Source: Brachynemurus nebulosus
Taxonomy: Eukaryota > Arthropoda > Insecta > Neuroptera > Myrmeleontidae
Length of the DNA stretch: 64,000 bases
Assembly: GCA_035578155.1 (NCBI GenBank)
Contig: JAPWDM010000005.1
Span: 31,550,108-31,614,107, forward strand
Reading direction: 5' to 3'
Shown: positions 1 through 12,030 of the stretch, in pieces
Numbering within the stretch: the first letter of the stretch is position 1
Layout of the letters: every line of letters starts with the position of its first letter
Program-made: the position numbers and the translations under genes
The notes under the pieces: generated by a model
The model's input: only the letters and a program-made list of their open reading frames with translations
What the model was told of the DNA's origin: nothing
Database searches by the model: none

Positions 1-18
1 TATAGGTATACCCCTGTC

Positions 19-265
19 GCAGCATCCTGCATAACATAGCGAATGCCCTTTTATAAAAATTAAATTTTCTCGGAAACTAGTTGACATAGAATAATAGTTT
101 AAAGACCTTTTTTATGTAATTTTTTTTCGTCGTTTAAATGATGTAAAAAAATTTCGCAAAAGTTTTTAAATAAGTGGAAATTTTGGCAAAAAACTAATTT
201 TTTGCAAGAACAAACACCATGTTCCTGGCATCCGACGTGTCTGGCTAACGAACTTGTCCAACGGT
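19..265 (-). repeat. Interspersed repeat H, copy 1
   Basis: Reverse complement of 58241-58483. Shared landmarks are CGCAGCATCCTGCATAACAT, the TTTCTCGGAAACTAGTTGAC block, the AATAATAGTTTAAAGACCTT block and GAACTTGTCCAACGG at the far end. A weaker third relative lies near 7505-7700. No open frame is shared, so it looks like a non-autonomous repeat of unknown class. Identity between copies is moderate by eye. Confidence 0.75.
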
Positions 266-333
266 TTGGGACTTCCAACATTTTCACCAAATTTCGTAAA
301 CCTAGGACATTTCGTTCGAGAGTTATCGTGCGG

Positions 334-944
<611 letters not shown>

Positions 945-1440
945 CACAGAATATTATAGAAGCAGTTCACATATAAAAGTCTGTCGTTCATAAGTTGCAA
1001 TGAGCTGCAATTTACACCGCTTCTAATTTAGTCTGTTACTGTCCGTCATAAGGGTCACATTGATCTTAGATTCATTGATTTTTTTAATCAACTCGTGGAA
1101 TTTAAACAGAAAAAAATATGAAGTCTGTCATATTCAAGTGTAAAAATTCTATTGAACAAAAAAATTCTGAAAATAAAGGGATATCTTTCTTAAAATAAAT
1201 AAATTTTTTTTTAATTGTTGGTTGTTACTTTAAGGCGGCTATTAAAGTATATACGAGTACTACCTATATATATGCAAGCTGCGTTGTCATTAATTATGAT
1301 ATTACATTAATACATTCGCATGTTTGTGTAGATAGATGATGTGTTTTGATTGTATATGTATCATAATCGCTTGGTAGGGGTAGCGGTGTCCACGTAATTT
1401 GCCGGCGACAGCGGGCACAGTAGGTGGAGATATGGTCCAT
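945..1440. repeat. Interspersed repeat J, copy 1
   Basis: Matches 46415-46850 in the same orientation. Shared blocks are ATAGAAGCAGT..ACATATAAAA, TTTTTTTAATCAACTCGTG, the AATAAAGGGATATCTTT block and TAGCGGTGTCCAC. The minus strand is open across 1294-1515 (about 73 codons, with a CARCRRQITWTPL stretch). Copy 2 keeps the frame only partly (CRLQMMWTPL) and differs mostly by amino-acid changes, so coding status is unproven. Class unknown. Confidence 0.7.
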
Positions 1441-2278
1441 TTCACTTAAATTTAACCATGCTTCATCACTTATAAATTTAAATAATTTCCGTTTTCTTGG
1501 CTTTATCTCTTTCATTATTGCACTTACGTATAGATTTTAATTAATGCAGTTTGTTTTTAGAAAAGAATAGAAGATTGATTTGTTTCGAATATAAGAATTA
1601 TTTAATTTTTTAACTTTGATTCATGATCAATTGTATTTGAAATAGGGTATAGAAATATTGTTTCAGGTCTTCTGTGCACCACAGCTTCATTTCTCCGGTT
1701 TTATGCTCAATGGTTCCGTAATAAAACAGGGTTAATGGTGTCCTTTGCACACAGTACCATCCAGTTTTTAATTAATTAATTTTTTTTTTTTTTAGAATAC
1801 ATCAGATTTAATAATTAATTAGTCAAATATTAAGAAAACGATTGTATAAAAAATTAATCAAAGAGTGTTGTAGACCATTATGATATTTTGATAAATTATA
1901 ATTAATTGTAATTACCAGAAGAATTGAAACAATTAGGAAGGGAAGGGAAGCTTTGAGTGAATGTTCTGGGTAGAAGCTGTCGACAACAGAAATATTAGGC
2001 GTATTATTTTTAAAAAGAATTTTTTTTTAAATAAAAAACAATTACGTATTGCGTACACCAAAGTAACCAGTAATTAAGAAAATCATTAAATTTTTGTTCG
2101 GTGTTTTTTATGCCTTTGTTTAGTTGTTTTTATGAATTTAATTACTATAAAAAATATCAAATTGCGCAATGCGCCTACCTTCAAATCATGAAAATAAATA
2201 TAAAATACATTTTTTAAATTGGTTTAAAAATTTGCTTTAAAAGGTAATATTGTTTCACAGATATCCATTTATTGTAAT
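1441..2278. other. Unassigned AT-rich DNA
   Basis: No repeat partner in the window. A short minus-strand open frame at about 1622-1785 reads through YYGTIEHKTGEMKLWCTED and is slightly GC-richer than its surroundings, but it has no splice acceptor and I cannot assign it. Confidence 0.35.
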
Positions 2279-2848
2279 ACTAGCCGTACCTGTGACGTTG
2301 TTCACGCGAAACGTTGAGTAGTGTCTTTTTCCAGTTTGTAATTTCTTGCAACACAAAATGCATTAAATTGTCTTCAAATTGACAATTGTGTATTTTTTGT
2401 ATTTTTCGGTACACAATTAGCAACATTCTCTTTGTTTTCAAATTCAGAAAAATTTCCAAACTACAATATTCAATTAATTTACATTACATTTTGTTACTAT
2501 AGTTATGAAATTATGAAATATGTAAACTTACGTAATGTGTGTACATGCTCAAAATAGTTTTTCCATTTTCCCGTGAAAATGAGACATTTTCTCGGAATAA
2601 AATGTATCTTAGATGTTGATCCAGGTAATAAGTTATCATCATACCAAATTTCATTAAAATCCATCGAGTAGTTTTTACGTGATGCGTGGACAGACAGACA
2701 GACAGACAGAAAGACAGACAGACAAATATTTTAAAAATCGCTGTTTTGATATCTACATCGATAACTATTTACAGTACCAGTACAATTTCCAAAAAATATT
2801 CCATGTACAGAAACAGTCTCGTTACAGTTTTATTATATGTATAGATTT
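2279..2848 (+). repeat. Interspersed repeat Y, copy 1
   Basis: Starts ACTAGCCGTACCTGTGACG and ends with a (GACA)n run at 2691-2724 and TTTTATTATATGTATAGATT. Copy 2 at 47356-50235 shares both ends and the inner text but is split by insertions. The head (tagccgtacc.gtgacg..ttcacgcg) and the tail (aaatttcattaaaatcc.t..agtagttttta, then a GACA run) are typical of insect SINE or non-LTR 3' modules. No coding capacity. Confidence 0.8.
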
Positions 2849-3853
2849 CCTTCAACCTGGTTTTAGAGGTTGTTCTTCATACCAAAAATGAAACTGTCAG
2901 TATATTTAGATATAGGCCTAGACTATAAAATTTCTAATTTAATTGACAGATATTTCAATGATTGAAAAAGTTTTGATAGTTCCGAGATTCAATACATAGT
3001 TTACTCCCCCATAACAGGGAGTAAATTTAGTCCCTAAGGATAAAAAATACTTTTACTTCCGCTTGTAAGTCAATCAGCAAGTGAAATTAAACTCATCCTG
3101 TATATAGATATATACATACGGTTTTATGAAATGGTTTTGATCTTTACCCTTTCTATCCCTGGTTTGTCCTGGTCGTTTTACCGGGACCATTTCATTTATA
3201 TTCATCGTACAATAAATATATCCTCGTTAATGTCAACATGGCCGAGTATGCAGACCATTCTTTCTCTCTCTTTGGCCGGCCGAATGAGCGAAATGGTGGC
3301 GAAATTCATGAAATTTTCATGACATTATTAATAATACAGACAATAATTTAATATATGAAAATTAGAAAAGTTTTCTGTTGTTGTAGTCATTCGGAAAAAC
3401 CTTATTTTGTATCTATATACTCTTACGGTACTCGGTCCGTTATTGTTTCTATAATTAGTGTGGTCCGTAATACGACTGCTGATGTTTGTTAGTAGGTATC
3501 ACTGGTTTTTCTAAATCGTATTTTCACTGCTTTTATATAACTAAATATATATGGGATAAAAAAGCATTTTATTTTTTTAAATTTGAAAAAATTAAATAAT
3601 ATTTGTTTGTATATAATCTGAAATCATAAAAAGGATTTTACTTTTTAAGTTCAATAATACAGAATGGCCATTGGCCACTGGGAAATTAAAGTATTTGCAA
3701 ATTCATGAATTGCTTGTTCTTAATATAATATTTTTATTTTCTTTTTAGAGACTAGAAATCTATAAACAAGTTCTAAGAATTCAAAAATTCTATATTACAA
3801 ATTTCATTATAATTTGGAGAAAACCAATTATTATCCGGTATATCTGATATATA
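2849..3853. other. Unassigned DNA with an E-like hairpin fragment
   Basis: At 3001-3055 the text TTTACTCCC..GGGAGTAAA followed by TTAGTCCCT can fold and resembles the 3' hairpin of the element at 8123-8640. A slightly GC-richer patch at 3225-3310 has an open frame without similarity I recognise. Nothing else is supported. Confidence 0.35.
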
Positions 3854-5157
3854 GGGTAAAGTTGCCTATTATGAGCCTACATTTTTTTAAAGCCGTGTTT
3901 TTTTAAAAGTATCTGACTTTAGCTACTAAAACCACCTCTAATCTACGGAAAATATACTCTAGTTTTACTGTCAGAAGTAAAAATTTGGTACTAGTTCAAC
4001 TTTATTGTTGGCAAACGATTTTGTCAAAAGTGTCATTTTTGGTCATCGAAAAAATGGTTTCCTAATATGAGATAATAAGGCATCCTAATATGAGATATTG
4101 TCTCATACTAGGGAACTCTAAGAAAACAATTTATAAATAATACTTTTATTGATTAAGATTAAATAAAAATAATAACAGACTTCAGTTTTAATAGTTTATT
4201 AGTACGTCAGGCCTGAACTTACTGTATAAAAAATAAATAAAGATTCTGATTTAAAAAATTAGATCTAATAAAAAATTAACAGTTGAAAATTCTTCTTTTT
4301 CATAATGAATCATTAAAATTTATATTTGTAAATGATAATACAATAACATAAATCACTGAAAAACTTTTGAGATTTAGTCTCACCATATTGAACATGAGCC
4401 CATCTAAAACAAGCCCCGCATTTCTCCCATTTCTCACCAAGCGTATCCTCTGAAAACAATTCGGCGCAATAAGGAAACTCTGCATCATCATCTTCTTCAA
4501 CAGATGATCCATTAGACCGATATTTAATATCATCTTCATCTTTGCTTGACGATTCTATTAAGTTTCTTTTAATCGATTTTTTAGTTAATTTTTTACCGAT
4601 GCCCTTATCCTGAATGACCGGAAACTAACAATAAATTTGATATTTCGATTATATTCATGCGTGTATAATTGAAATAACTTACTGTCTCATATTCTCGCTC
4701 TTCTAAAGTTAATAATTTCCTAATACGAAACACCTAATTCTTAAAATTAGATACCTCATATTCGGATTCGTTGAGTGTCTCATATTACAAAATATTTAAC
4801 ATTACAAATTTTTAGGTCATGTTTTTTTTCTTAGACAAAGAATTTACAGAAAGACGTGATAAATCATTAATACAGTATGTGCACTTGTTGTGAAAATAAA
4901 AGTTGCAAACAGTTGTACGATAAACAAAGACAATACATAACAAAAAACACAATATGTAATTTTTTATGGCACTTAAAAACAAATTTTTGTTGGCCCAGAT
5001 TGTCCCTTCGGCTAAAATTTCGGGAAACTAACAAAAAGTTTGATGTTTCGATTCTGCTCATCTGTGCGGGGGACATAGTTATAAATATCTGGTCATATCA
5101 TCGAAATAACCTGCTATCTCATATTTGGTAACCATCTCATAATAGGCAACTTTACCC
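3854..5157 (-). mobile_element. Pogo/Tigger-type DNA transposon U (deletion derivative)
   Basis: Inverted termini GGGTAAAGTTGCCTATTATG at the left and its reverse complement at the right, flanked by TA dinucleotides (3852-3853 and 5158-5159), as expected for Tc1/mariner/pogo insertion. The phrase TCATATTAGG / CCTAATATGAG recurs inside at about 4061, 4084, 4105, 4685, 4755, 4778 and 5115. A minus-strand remnant of the last transposase exons survives (4313-4733). Most of the transposase is missing, so this copy depends on others to move. Confidence 0.85.
4313..4733 (-). pseudogene. Transposase C-terminal remnant inside U
   Basis: On the minus strand an exon at 4683-4733 reads VFRIRKLLTLEEREYET and a second at 4313-4624 continues in frame across a 58-bp intron with a GTAAGT donor and a TTGTTAG acceptor. 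The second exon encodes a basic/Ser stretch, an acidic EEDDDAEFPYC stretch and WEKCGACFRWAHV. That layout matches the cysteine/histidine-rich tail after the DDE domain in insect pogo-type transposases (C..C, W..C..C..WAH). The DDE core is absent and the last cysteines are lost. The pogo assignment of this fragment is inference from the motif. Confidence 0.6.
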
Positions 5158-5159
5158 TA

Positions 5160-7030
5160 TACTTATACCTTTCCATATGTTTTTTGTAGCGTTATATCAC
5201 ATACAACGAATAAAATTTAGCTTAATCTAAATTACAATAAAACTTGTAATATACAATTCTAGGAATTTGTATTTGAAACTTTTTAGAGTTTTTACGCTGT
5301 TGTAGTCCTTAGAGTCTGTGAAGGATAAAAATTGTTTTTCACTCGCCAATGTGAAAGAAAGAAAATTGATGTTTCGTTGTTTTTTTTCTCTCCATATAGT
5401 TCCCGAAACTTTTTAATTAAGGACAGCGTTTTGAAATATTTAAAAAAGAAAAAATAATATTTATCGGAATAACCATATTTAATATCTAGTTAGTGAAAAT
5501 ATTTTTTTTTTTAAATACAACCAGTTAAGCTAAATCATGTATACCATCCACCAATGGCACCAATGAGTGAAGAGGACCATTGTACGCAATGGGGTGTAAC
5601 TACCTCAAAAATGAATACTTTAAGTTTCGAGTAACAATTTAATCTTTTTTATTTTTTAATTGTAGTTTTTTTTTTCTGTTCGGAACTAGGTAATAATGAA
5701 ATAATTACTAAACTTTATTTGATTCGAATTTAATTACGTAATTAGAATTTTAAATAACCTGCCATTAAACATGGAATAGGTCCTCATTTATATTTTATCA
5801 TCAAGTTAATTAAATTTGTACAAAGAAAAATACGTAATAGTTTATTCGCAATAGCTCATTTTCATAATTTACAAAGTTTGTATTACAACTTACATATAAA
5901 TCGCAAGACGCAACCGCCTTGGCACAAGTCTCCGTACGTAGCATTAGCATTTAATGAAAATTTCTTCTTGTTCCATAGTGTCGAGACTCGAGAGTATACT
6001 TAATATTCTCCAATCTAACTTACTGTTATAGTTTAATTTAAATTGAAATGAAAACAGTAATTTATCAAATTTTTTTTTAGTCTTTTTGAAAATAAAATAC
6101 AGTGAAACTGATAGTTGAAAAAAGTGTGGACAGCGTGAATATTTTTTATTTCTGTTCTAATTTCCTGCATACGTTTAACAGTGAGTGAATTCTGATGCTC
6201 TAAATTAAGAAAACAACATAATAAAAAAAAAGTTTATACGAAAAGCTCTTGTATACAAATAGAAAATGTACTAACAAAAATGCACAGAAATATAGATGTC
6301 ACAAAATACTAGATATTATTCTAGTGAAGTACAATAGATGAATGAGTTTACAGAACTCCCAGAATATTCATAATTTGTTAAACATTTAAAATTATTTTGT
6401 AATACTGAATCTACTTCGTATAATCGCAGGGGCGGACCAGGCGGACCACAATTATTATGAGGGGGGGGGAATCTTTGCTGTTGGCGCCCTCCCCGACAAA
6501 ACAAATTCAACATTTTGGCTCACCAATATTTTTTTACCTTTTATCAACTTTTTCCCTGTTAAAAGCAAGTGACGAGCAAAAAAAAGAAATTTTAATTCAA
6601 CATTTTGGCGCCTCTAAAAACGTACAGAGGGGGCGCATGCTGATACTACGTGAGCACACAAAGTTCCTGATCTTTGAAAAATGCTTGACTTGAGATTATA
6701 CATTAAACATTTTTATTAACTTTACCCACCTTTTTCTCCATTTTTCAAAATTTTTGGGTAGGCCCGTGGGCCTACCTGGACTACCCACTAAAATCGCCAT
6801 TGTTTTGAAGGTGTTGAAATCAATAAATATGATTTCGAAATTTACACGGAACACAGAATGGCAAAATACTGTACCCCCTGGTGCTTCTACCATTGTATTC
6901 TCATTCTCATTATTTCTTAAAAATAATTCTTATTACTCGATCAAACAATATATGACTACGAGTAAAGTTACGTTTTTTCTTACTATAGTTAACATTTTAT
7001 ACGTATATCATTAAGGTAACGTGTACAAAC
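5160..7030. other. Probable intron DNA, no element recognised
   Basis: Lies 3' (minus-strand sense) of the lectin exon, so it is intron if that gene continues leftward. It contains a short perfect palindrome, GGTAGGCCCGTGGGCCTACC, at 6758-6777 and a GC-rich direct repeat (GGCGGACC twice) near 6432-6447. I see no following C-type lectin exon in 1-7030. Confidence 0.4.
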
Positions 7031-7160
7031 CTGTGACAAGATTTGCATGATGAAACTGACAAACAGCATCCGCTTCATACCACGATATACGATCCCTGAA
7101 ATAACGGTAGAACACGGGAAATCCTTCCTCCGGCAATATCCATGTGTTGCTTATATTAAC
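7031..7160 (-). CDS. Internal exon of a C-type lectin-like domain protein
   Basis: Exon of 130 bp: 43 codons plus one base. Acceptor TTTCGTTACAG precedes it on the minus strand and donor CACAG|GTTTGT follows. The translation begins VNISNTWILPEEGFPVFYRY and ends RISWYEADAVCQFHHANLVT. The W-x-E-A-x-x-x-C..A.LV pattern is the N-terminal signature of C-type lectin-like domains (first conserved helix and first core Cys). Codon use and GC content stand out from the surrounding DNA. From memory the phrase is closest to furrowed-type CTLD/Sushi membrane proteins of insects; that identity is inferred, so no symbol is given. Downstream and upstream exons are not visible here, implying introns of more than 7 kb. 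Confidence 0.85.
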
Positions 7161-8122
7161 CTGTAACGAAATTAACAAATAAAATATGCAATATATTGAA
7201 ATAAGAACGGATAAAATGAAAATATAACGTTTTGATAAAACTTAATTAAATCTTGACTGTTAAAATAAAATGTGAAATTTGAAAAGAAAAATTATTATTG
7301 TAATTACTTTTACTTTAAAAAACTGTATTGATAGGTAACTCTTAAAGTAAAAAGTTTTAGGTCGTAGTCAAACTATTCTTACAGAAAAAAAATATAAATA
7401 AAAAAATAAAAAAAACGCCAAAAATTTTGAAATTTACCAAATTAATTGTTTAGTGTTTCTTTAGAAAACCAGAAAACTAGTGTTTTTACAAACAAAATTG
7501 ATTTTACAAAAGTAGGACATTTTCCGTTATCCATGCGATAACGAAGTGCCAAACACGTGGAGGAGTTCTTCAGCTAAACAAGTCCGATGCCCAGAACCTC
7601 AAAAAAATTAGCTTTTTATTTAAGTAAATTTTTTTTACACTGTCATAAAGGGCAGAATAAATCACATAGAATAGATTTTTGAACCATTCTCCAACGTAAG
7701 CAGGTTTTCGAGAAAACTTAAAAAATATGTTTATTCTTATATTATAGTAACTTATCTTTCTTTATATGCTTTCTTTATACTGTTTGTATATTATAATAAA
7801 TGGTCAGTTTTACTCTTTATTATTTTAGGGTTCCGAAGCAAAATCTCTAAATTCTTACAGCTTCTTGAAATTTTGCCTGTACTGTTGGCTACTTCGCATA
7901 TACTTAAAACCCTCATATGTATACTATTACATACATCAAATCCTTAAATAACAACTGATGGTACGGAACACTGTTTGTGCAAGTACAACTTGCACCTGAC
8001 GACCTGTTAATTTTAAACTCTTTTTGGCAAATATTGAGCTTCAAAATGAGGTAATTTTTATAACCAGAAATATAAGCTATATTATGTAGGATAAAGCGCC
8101 AGCAGTACTTCTATTATCTAAA
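7161..8122. repeat. Intron with diverged repeat pieces
   Basis: 7505-7700 weakly resembles repeat H (AAGTCCGATGCCCA, then TTTACACTGT..AATCACA). 7826-8010 starts TTTAGGGTTCCGAAG and contains GATGGTACGGAACA and GCAAGTACAACTTGCAC, a text I associate with a common insect non-LTR/SINE tail. No coding signal. Confidence 0.45.
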
Positions 8123-8640
8123 AAATAGTATGTTATACACCAAGGGACTAAAGTGTGAGTTTTAATCCCGAGTGTGAAGTTTGTTGTCAGAGGGCCTGTA
8201 AAGGCCCGAGGGCAACAAATCACGCGAGGAATGAAAGAAACACCTTAGTTCTGTGGTGTATATTCTATTTTTTGCAATTACGGATAATTTGAAATTATAA
8301 AAATTTAAAAATAATTACTTAAATGTCATTCAAATTGTATGTACCTAATAATTTACCATCAGGTATACCTTGGATAAATCAATCGAATTGTACAATACAA
8401 TATAACTGTTTATCTTTATTTACAAGTTTGAATTTGTTTATTATTTTCAATTACCTAGCAACGCTATTTAATTTAAATTAAATTTCTGTAAATTGTGCTT
8501 ACTAATTGGTTTATAAGTGGGAGCAAAATAATTTTTTACTCCCTTTTGGGACTAAAAGTGAATTTTTTACTTCCAAGGCACTTTACTCCCTATTATGAGG
8601 GACTAAATCATGTCTTTTAGTCCTGGAGTTGCAAAAAAAT
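8123..8640. mobile_element. Hairpin-ended element, E-like family (E4)
   Basis: The left end AAAATAGTATGTTATACACC folds against TGGTGTATATTCTATTTTTT, giving an imperfect 150-bp foldback at 8125-8273 with an inner GGGCC..GGCCC hairpin near 8192-8208. The right end (8511-8640) is a second hairpin built from TTTACTCCC, AGTCCC and their complements. The terminal AAATAGTAT matches the ends of the elements near 11504, 13880 and 49338. No coding capacity; the target duplication is not clear. Confidence 0.5.
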
Positions 8641-8809
8641 ATACTTAATAAAATAATAGATATTTAATTTCTGTAAAATAATGTTAGGATGCCCTTGAGA
8701 GTATACACTCAAATGACATTGCCATTATTTTTTCAATACATTAAAGCACATTAACAATAACGTCTACGACATATAAGCTCACAGTCATTATCTATCTATG
8801 TGATATCAG

Positions 8810-8810
<1 letters not shown>

Positions 8811-8849
<39 letters not shown>
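8811..8849. repeat. (TA)n microsatellite
   Basis: Thirty-nine bases of uninterrupted TA repeat between GATATCAGT and CTGCAAGCG. Confidence 0.97.
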
Positions 8850-8851
<2 letters not shown>

Positions 8852-9778
8852 GCAAGCGCCATAGTATACGCCAAGGCAGAAGCTTCTAATATATAATATT
8901 ATCAGCAAGTGTTACACAAAGGCAGAATATCTCTTAATCATTCTTTCATATTATAAATATATTTTTGTTCCTGTGTAAATCGACTTTTTCTAGACTTACA
9001 ATATATATGTCATCCTCGCTATCTCTCTTTTACACATAGAGTTTTATAATATACGTGTATATCTTGTGTCTCTGTTATATATTTGGTTGGTTGTTATAAT
9101 ATGTATTCTAATTTATCATATATTATGGAGAATCACGGAGCCAGTAAATCCAGGCTATAATGATAATAATAATAATAACTATCCACCAGGAATATATTCG
9201 TATACATTAAAATACAGTTATGGAAAATAAAATGTGACTACATACATACTTCAAAAGTTTCATAAATAATTGAGGAGATGACATAATTTAGAAAATTTAT
9301 TTTTTATTTTACCGAAAAAATAGAGAAGACACCTATATAAAGGTTGTATTTTATAGTGTAACATACATATATTCAGTTATTAACTGGTCTATTGCAAGAA
9401 AAAAGGCCTTAGGATCATAAAATCCAGTTGAAAAAAATATTTTCTGCGAACCTTTCATAGTGTTTGTAGCCTGGGTACACACTTCAGATGAAGTAATACA
9501 TTTTTTCTATCCATTACAGTCTTGTATTAAAATCAAATAAGTTTACAGATGACTGGCTTTGCTCGTTAACCTCTAAAATAGAGATGTCGCCAGAAGTAAT
9601 TTTTTTATCCCATTCCCGCTCATTTGGAAAGGGAGGGGTTGTGATCAGTAGCTGATAAGTAATTAATGTTTAAGTATTTATGGATAAAAGTCAAAAACAA
9701 AACGCAATAAAAAGGACTATTTCGCTCAAACGTTACAAAGATTTAAAATTCTTTCAAATTACTATGACTTTGTTAACT
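8850..9778. other. Unassigned AT-rich DNA
   Basis: Contains a short (AAT)n run at about 9155-9177. No exon, TIR or in-window repeat partner recognised. Confidence 0.5.
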
Positions 9779-10001
9779 GGTAGTCCATAATCACTATGAC
9801 GTCACTACACAGTCGTCCATAATCATTATGACCTTACTACCCAGTGGCCCATAACCACTGTGACCTTACTACTCAGTGGTCCATAATCACTATGACCTTA
9901 CTACCCAGTGGCCCATAACCACTGTGACCTTACTACTCAGTGGTCCACAATCACTATAATCTTACTATCCAGTAATGCCTAATCACTATGATCTTGCTAC
10001 C
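9779..10001. repeat. 32-bp tandem repeat, seven units, with 64-bp higher-order pattern
   Basis: Units of about 31-33 bp with consensus AGTGGYCCATAAYCACTRTG followed by ACCTTACTAC. Units 3 and 5 are nearly identical, as are units 4 and 6, so the array grew at least partly as 64-bp dimers. Units 3 and 5 contain CAGTGG..CCACTG, a 6-bp inverted pair. The outer units are the most diverged. Confidence 0.9.
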
Positions 10002-10067
10002 CAAGTTCCGCCTAGCTGTTTATTTTAAGCTCTTTTTGGGTCTATAATACCCTGACGGATAATTTTG

Positions 10068-10393
10068 GCCTCACGTTAACTGCTTTTATAATTCAATAAT
10101 AGTAATTGAGAAGAAATTTCTCCAGAATCCTGAGCAATCTATTATAATATAACCTATGTCAGCCGGTAATTGCTTAGCTTTTCAACAATAAAAAATATGC
10201 AAAATCGATTGGGTAGTTAATTTTGGAGTGTTTGGCCTCACGATAACTGCTTTTATAATTCAATTTGAGAAGAAATTTCTCCAGAATCCTGAGCAATCTA
10301 TTATAATATAACCTATGTCAGCCGGGAATTGCTTAGCTTTTCAACAATAAAAAAAATTCAAAATCGATTGGGTGGTTAATTTTGGAGTGTTTG
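10068..10393. repeat. Tandem duplication of a 166-bp segment
   Basis: 10068-10233 and 10234-10393 both start GGCCTCACG.TAACTGCTTT and end GTTAATTTTGGAGTGTTT. The copies differ by a handful of substitutions and a 6-bp gap near 10094, so the duplication is recent. No coding frame. Confidence 0.92.
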
Positions 10394-11169
10394 AAATCCT
10401 CAAGACGTTCACGGACTTTATTTAAATTTTAGTTTAAAAAAAATTGTGAAGCTCTACTACTTTTGCAGACAGAAGCTTGCTACAACATCCCCGGAGAACG
10501 AAATGAAAGCAATGAATCCATTCATCTCTATTTTAAAATTATGTTCAGATATTTCGACTCTGAACTGTAAACCCAAATAGATATTTATGCACCGAAAACA
10601 AGGGAGAAAGATATGCAGACAACCGGCGTTCTACAGAATGAGGAAGGAAAAGGAATTTAGTGGATGTTGGAATGTTAACGAGGACATTCATACATATCCT
10701 ATTCGCGTATATATGTACCGGTTGTCTTTAAAAATCCCATAATTATCCATTTACAGATACAAGAATTACAATAACTTTTTTTTTATGGGAATTTTAATCA
10801 AAATAACATTTTTCGTCAACATTTTACTCTGGGATTTAAATAAAACTGGTGTCGACAACAGATTCTTAGACGCTGGTTATTTATTAAAATTACTGAAATG
10901 TTTTTTTAAGAACACCCGATATTATTCAACGGATTACCATTTTATTATTCATATTTCCCGTGTATTAAGAGCTAGGGCACAGAAATGTTACAGTGCTCAA
11001 ATAAGAATGTAAATAATCTTAACGATATTATCACTAACTCCACCACCTTCTACCTGTTTCCCAGCACACCTGGTTTTTATGTAAATGAGAGGTACAAGAG
11101 CTATTCTTAGTTATTTTCTATATTATCATATCTACAACCAAATGAGCAACATTATTGCATGTATTTATA
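10394..11169. other. Unassigned AT-rich DNA
   Basis: No recognised repeat, exon or transposon end. The open frame at 10785-11012 lacks similarity I recognise and looks like chance. Confidence 0.45.
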
Positions 11170-12030
11170 TTTAAAAAATAGTATATTACTTACCAAGGAT
11201 CATAAATGTTACTTTAGTGGGTTCGGATCCTTGACCACAAAAGTAAATTTACGGGCCGAGTATGAGTAAGTTATTTTTTTAAACTCTAAAATCTTAAGTC
11301 GGCATTTACCTAGCAGATAACTTATCGCATAAACAACACTTACCTTCCTAGGAACGTAAGTAATCACTTACTGTCAATAGTAATTAGAACTTTCTATGGA
11401 AATTGGTTTATAGACGACTATCTACTATTCATTTTTATTAAGATTGTATTTTCCATGAGTTTTATTATATTTTATTCATATTCATCATCTTTTCGGTTGA
11501 AAATAGTATATTATGCAATAAGTGCGGGAAATTGTCGATGGCCCACGAAAGAGAAGTTGAGTGGGCAATCGACAATCCCGCACGAGTTGCACATACTATT
11601 TTTTATTACGAATTTCACATACTTTTTTCTATTATTATTACTATTTTTGACATTTTTATTACTTTTTAAAATAATATTTTTGAGTGTTCGTCTTTTTTTC
11701 TGAATTAAATATTGTTTAAATTGCTTTGTTGGTGGTTTCTATAGAAATAGTTATGAAATATTTATTAAATGAAAAATCAAGAGGTGAATTTTTCATGTTT
11801 TGATTAAATTGGGCGTGTCTTACTGTCAATTTGCGCAAGTCTACTTACCGCACGCAAAAAATTATGTGGGAAGAGTACAGTGGGCAAATAGCTATTTTGC
11901 GTACAGAAATATGTGCGCCAAGTTAGTACTTCTCCCGCATGAGTAATAAAAAATAATTTACTCATACTCGGTCCATAAATTTATTTTTGTCGCCATGAAT
12001 GCTTAAGAATCCTCGGCGTTCAGCCTCGAA
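11170..12030. repeat. Composite: outer inverted ends, F fragment and E1
   Basis: The outer text 11225-11280 (..ACGGGCCGAGTATGAGTAAG..) is inverted at 11955-12000 (TTTACTCATACTCGGTCC..), suggesting an element with inverted ends around E1. 11295-11490 is a fragment of the tandem repeat F, sharing CCTTCCTAGGAACGTAAG and TTTCTATGGAAATT with 13265-13350. Boundaries are approximate. Confidence 0.5.
11504..11947 (+). mobile_element. Hairpin-ended element E1
   Basis: Reverse-complement relative of 13418-13880. The left end AGTATATTATGCAATAAG is followed by a 25-bp-arm hairpin, GTGCGGGAAATTGTCGATGG against GGGCAATCGACAATCCCGC (11522-11584). The right end has a second hairpin (11872-11938) between TGGGAAGAGTAC and GTACTTCTCCCGCA. 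The centre is AT-rich and non-coding; the F-like open frame across it is chance. Confidence 0.75.

Noticed and set aside
1622..1785. Minus-strand frame with YYGTIEHKTGEMKLWCTED considered as an exon or mariner transposase fragment
   Set aside because: No acceptor or donor, and the mariner resemblance fell apart when the frame was checked.
9779..10001. CRISPR-like array
   Set aside because: Units abut with no unique spacers and the context is eukaryotic; it is a minisatellite.
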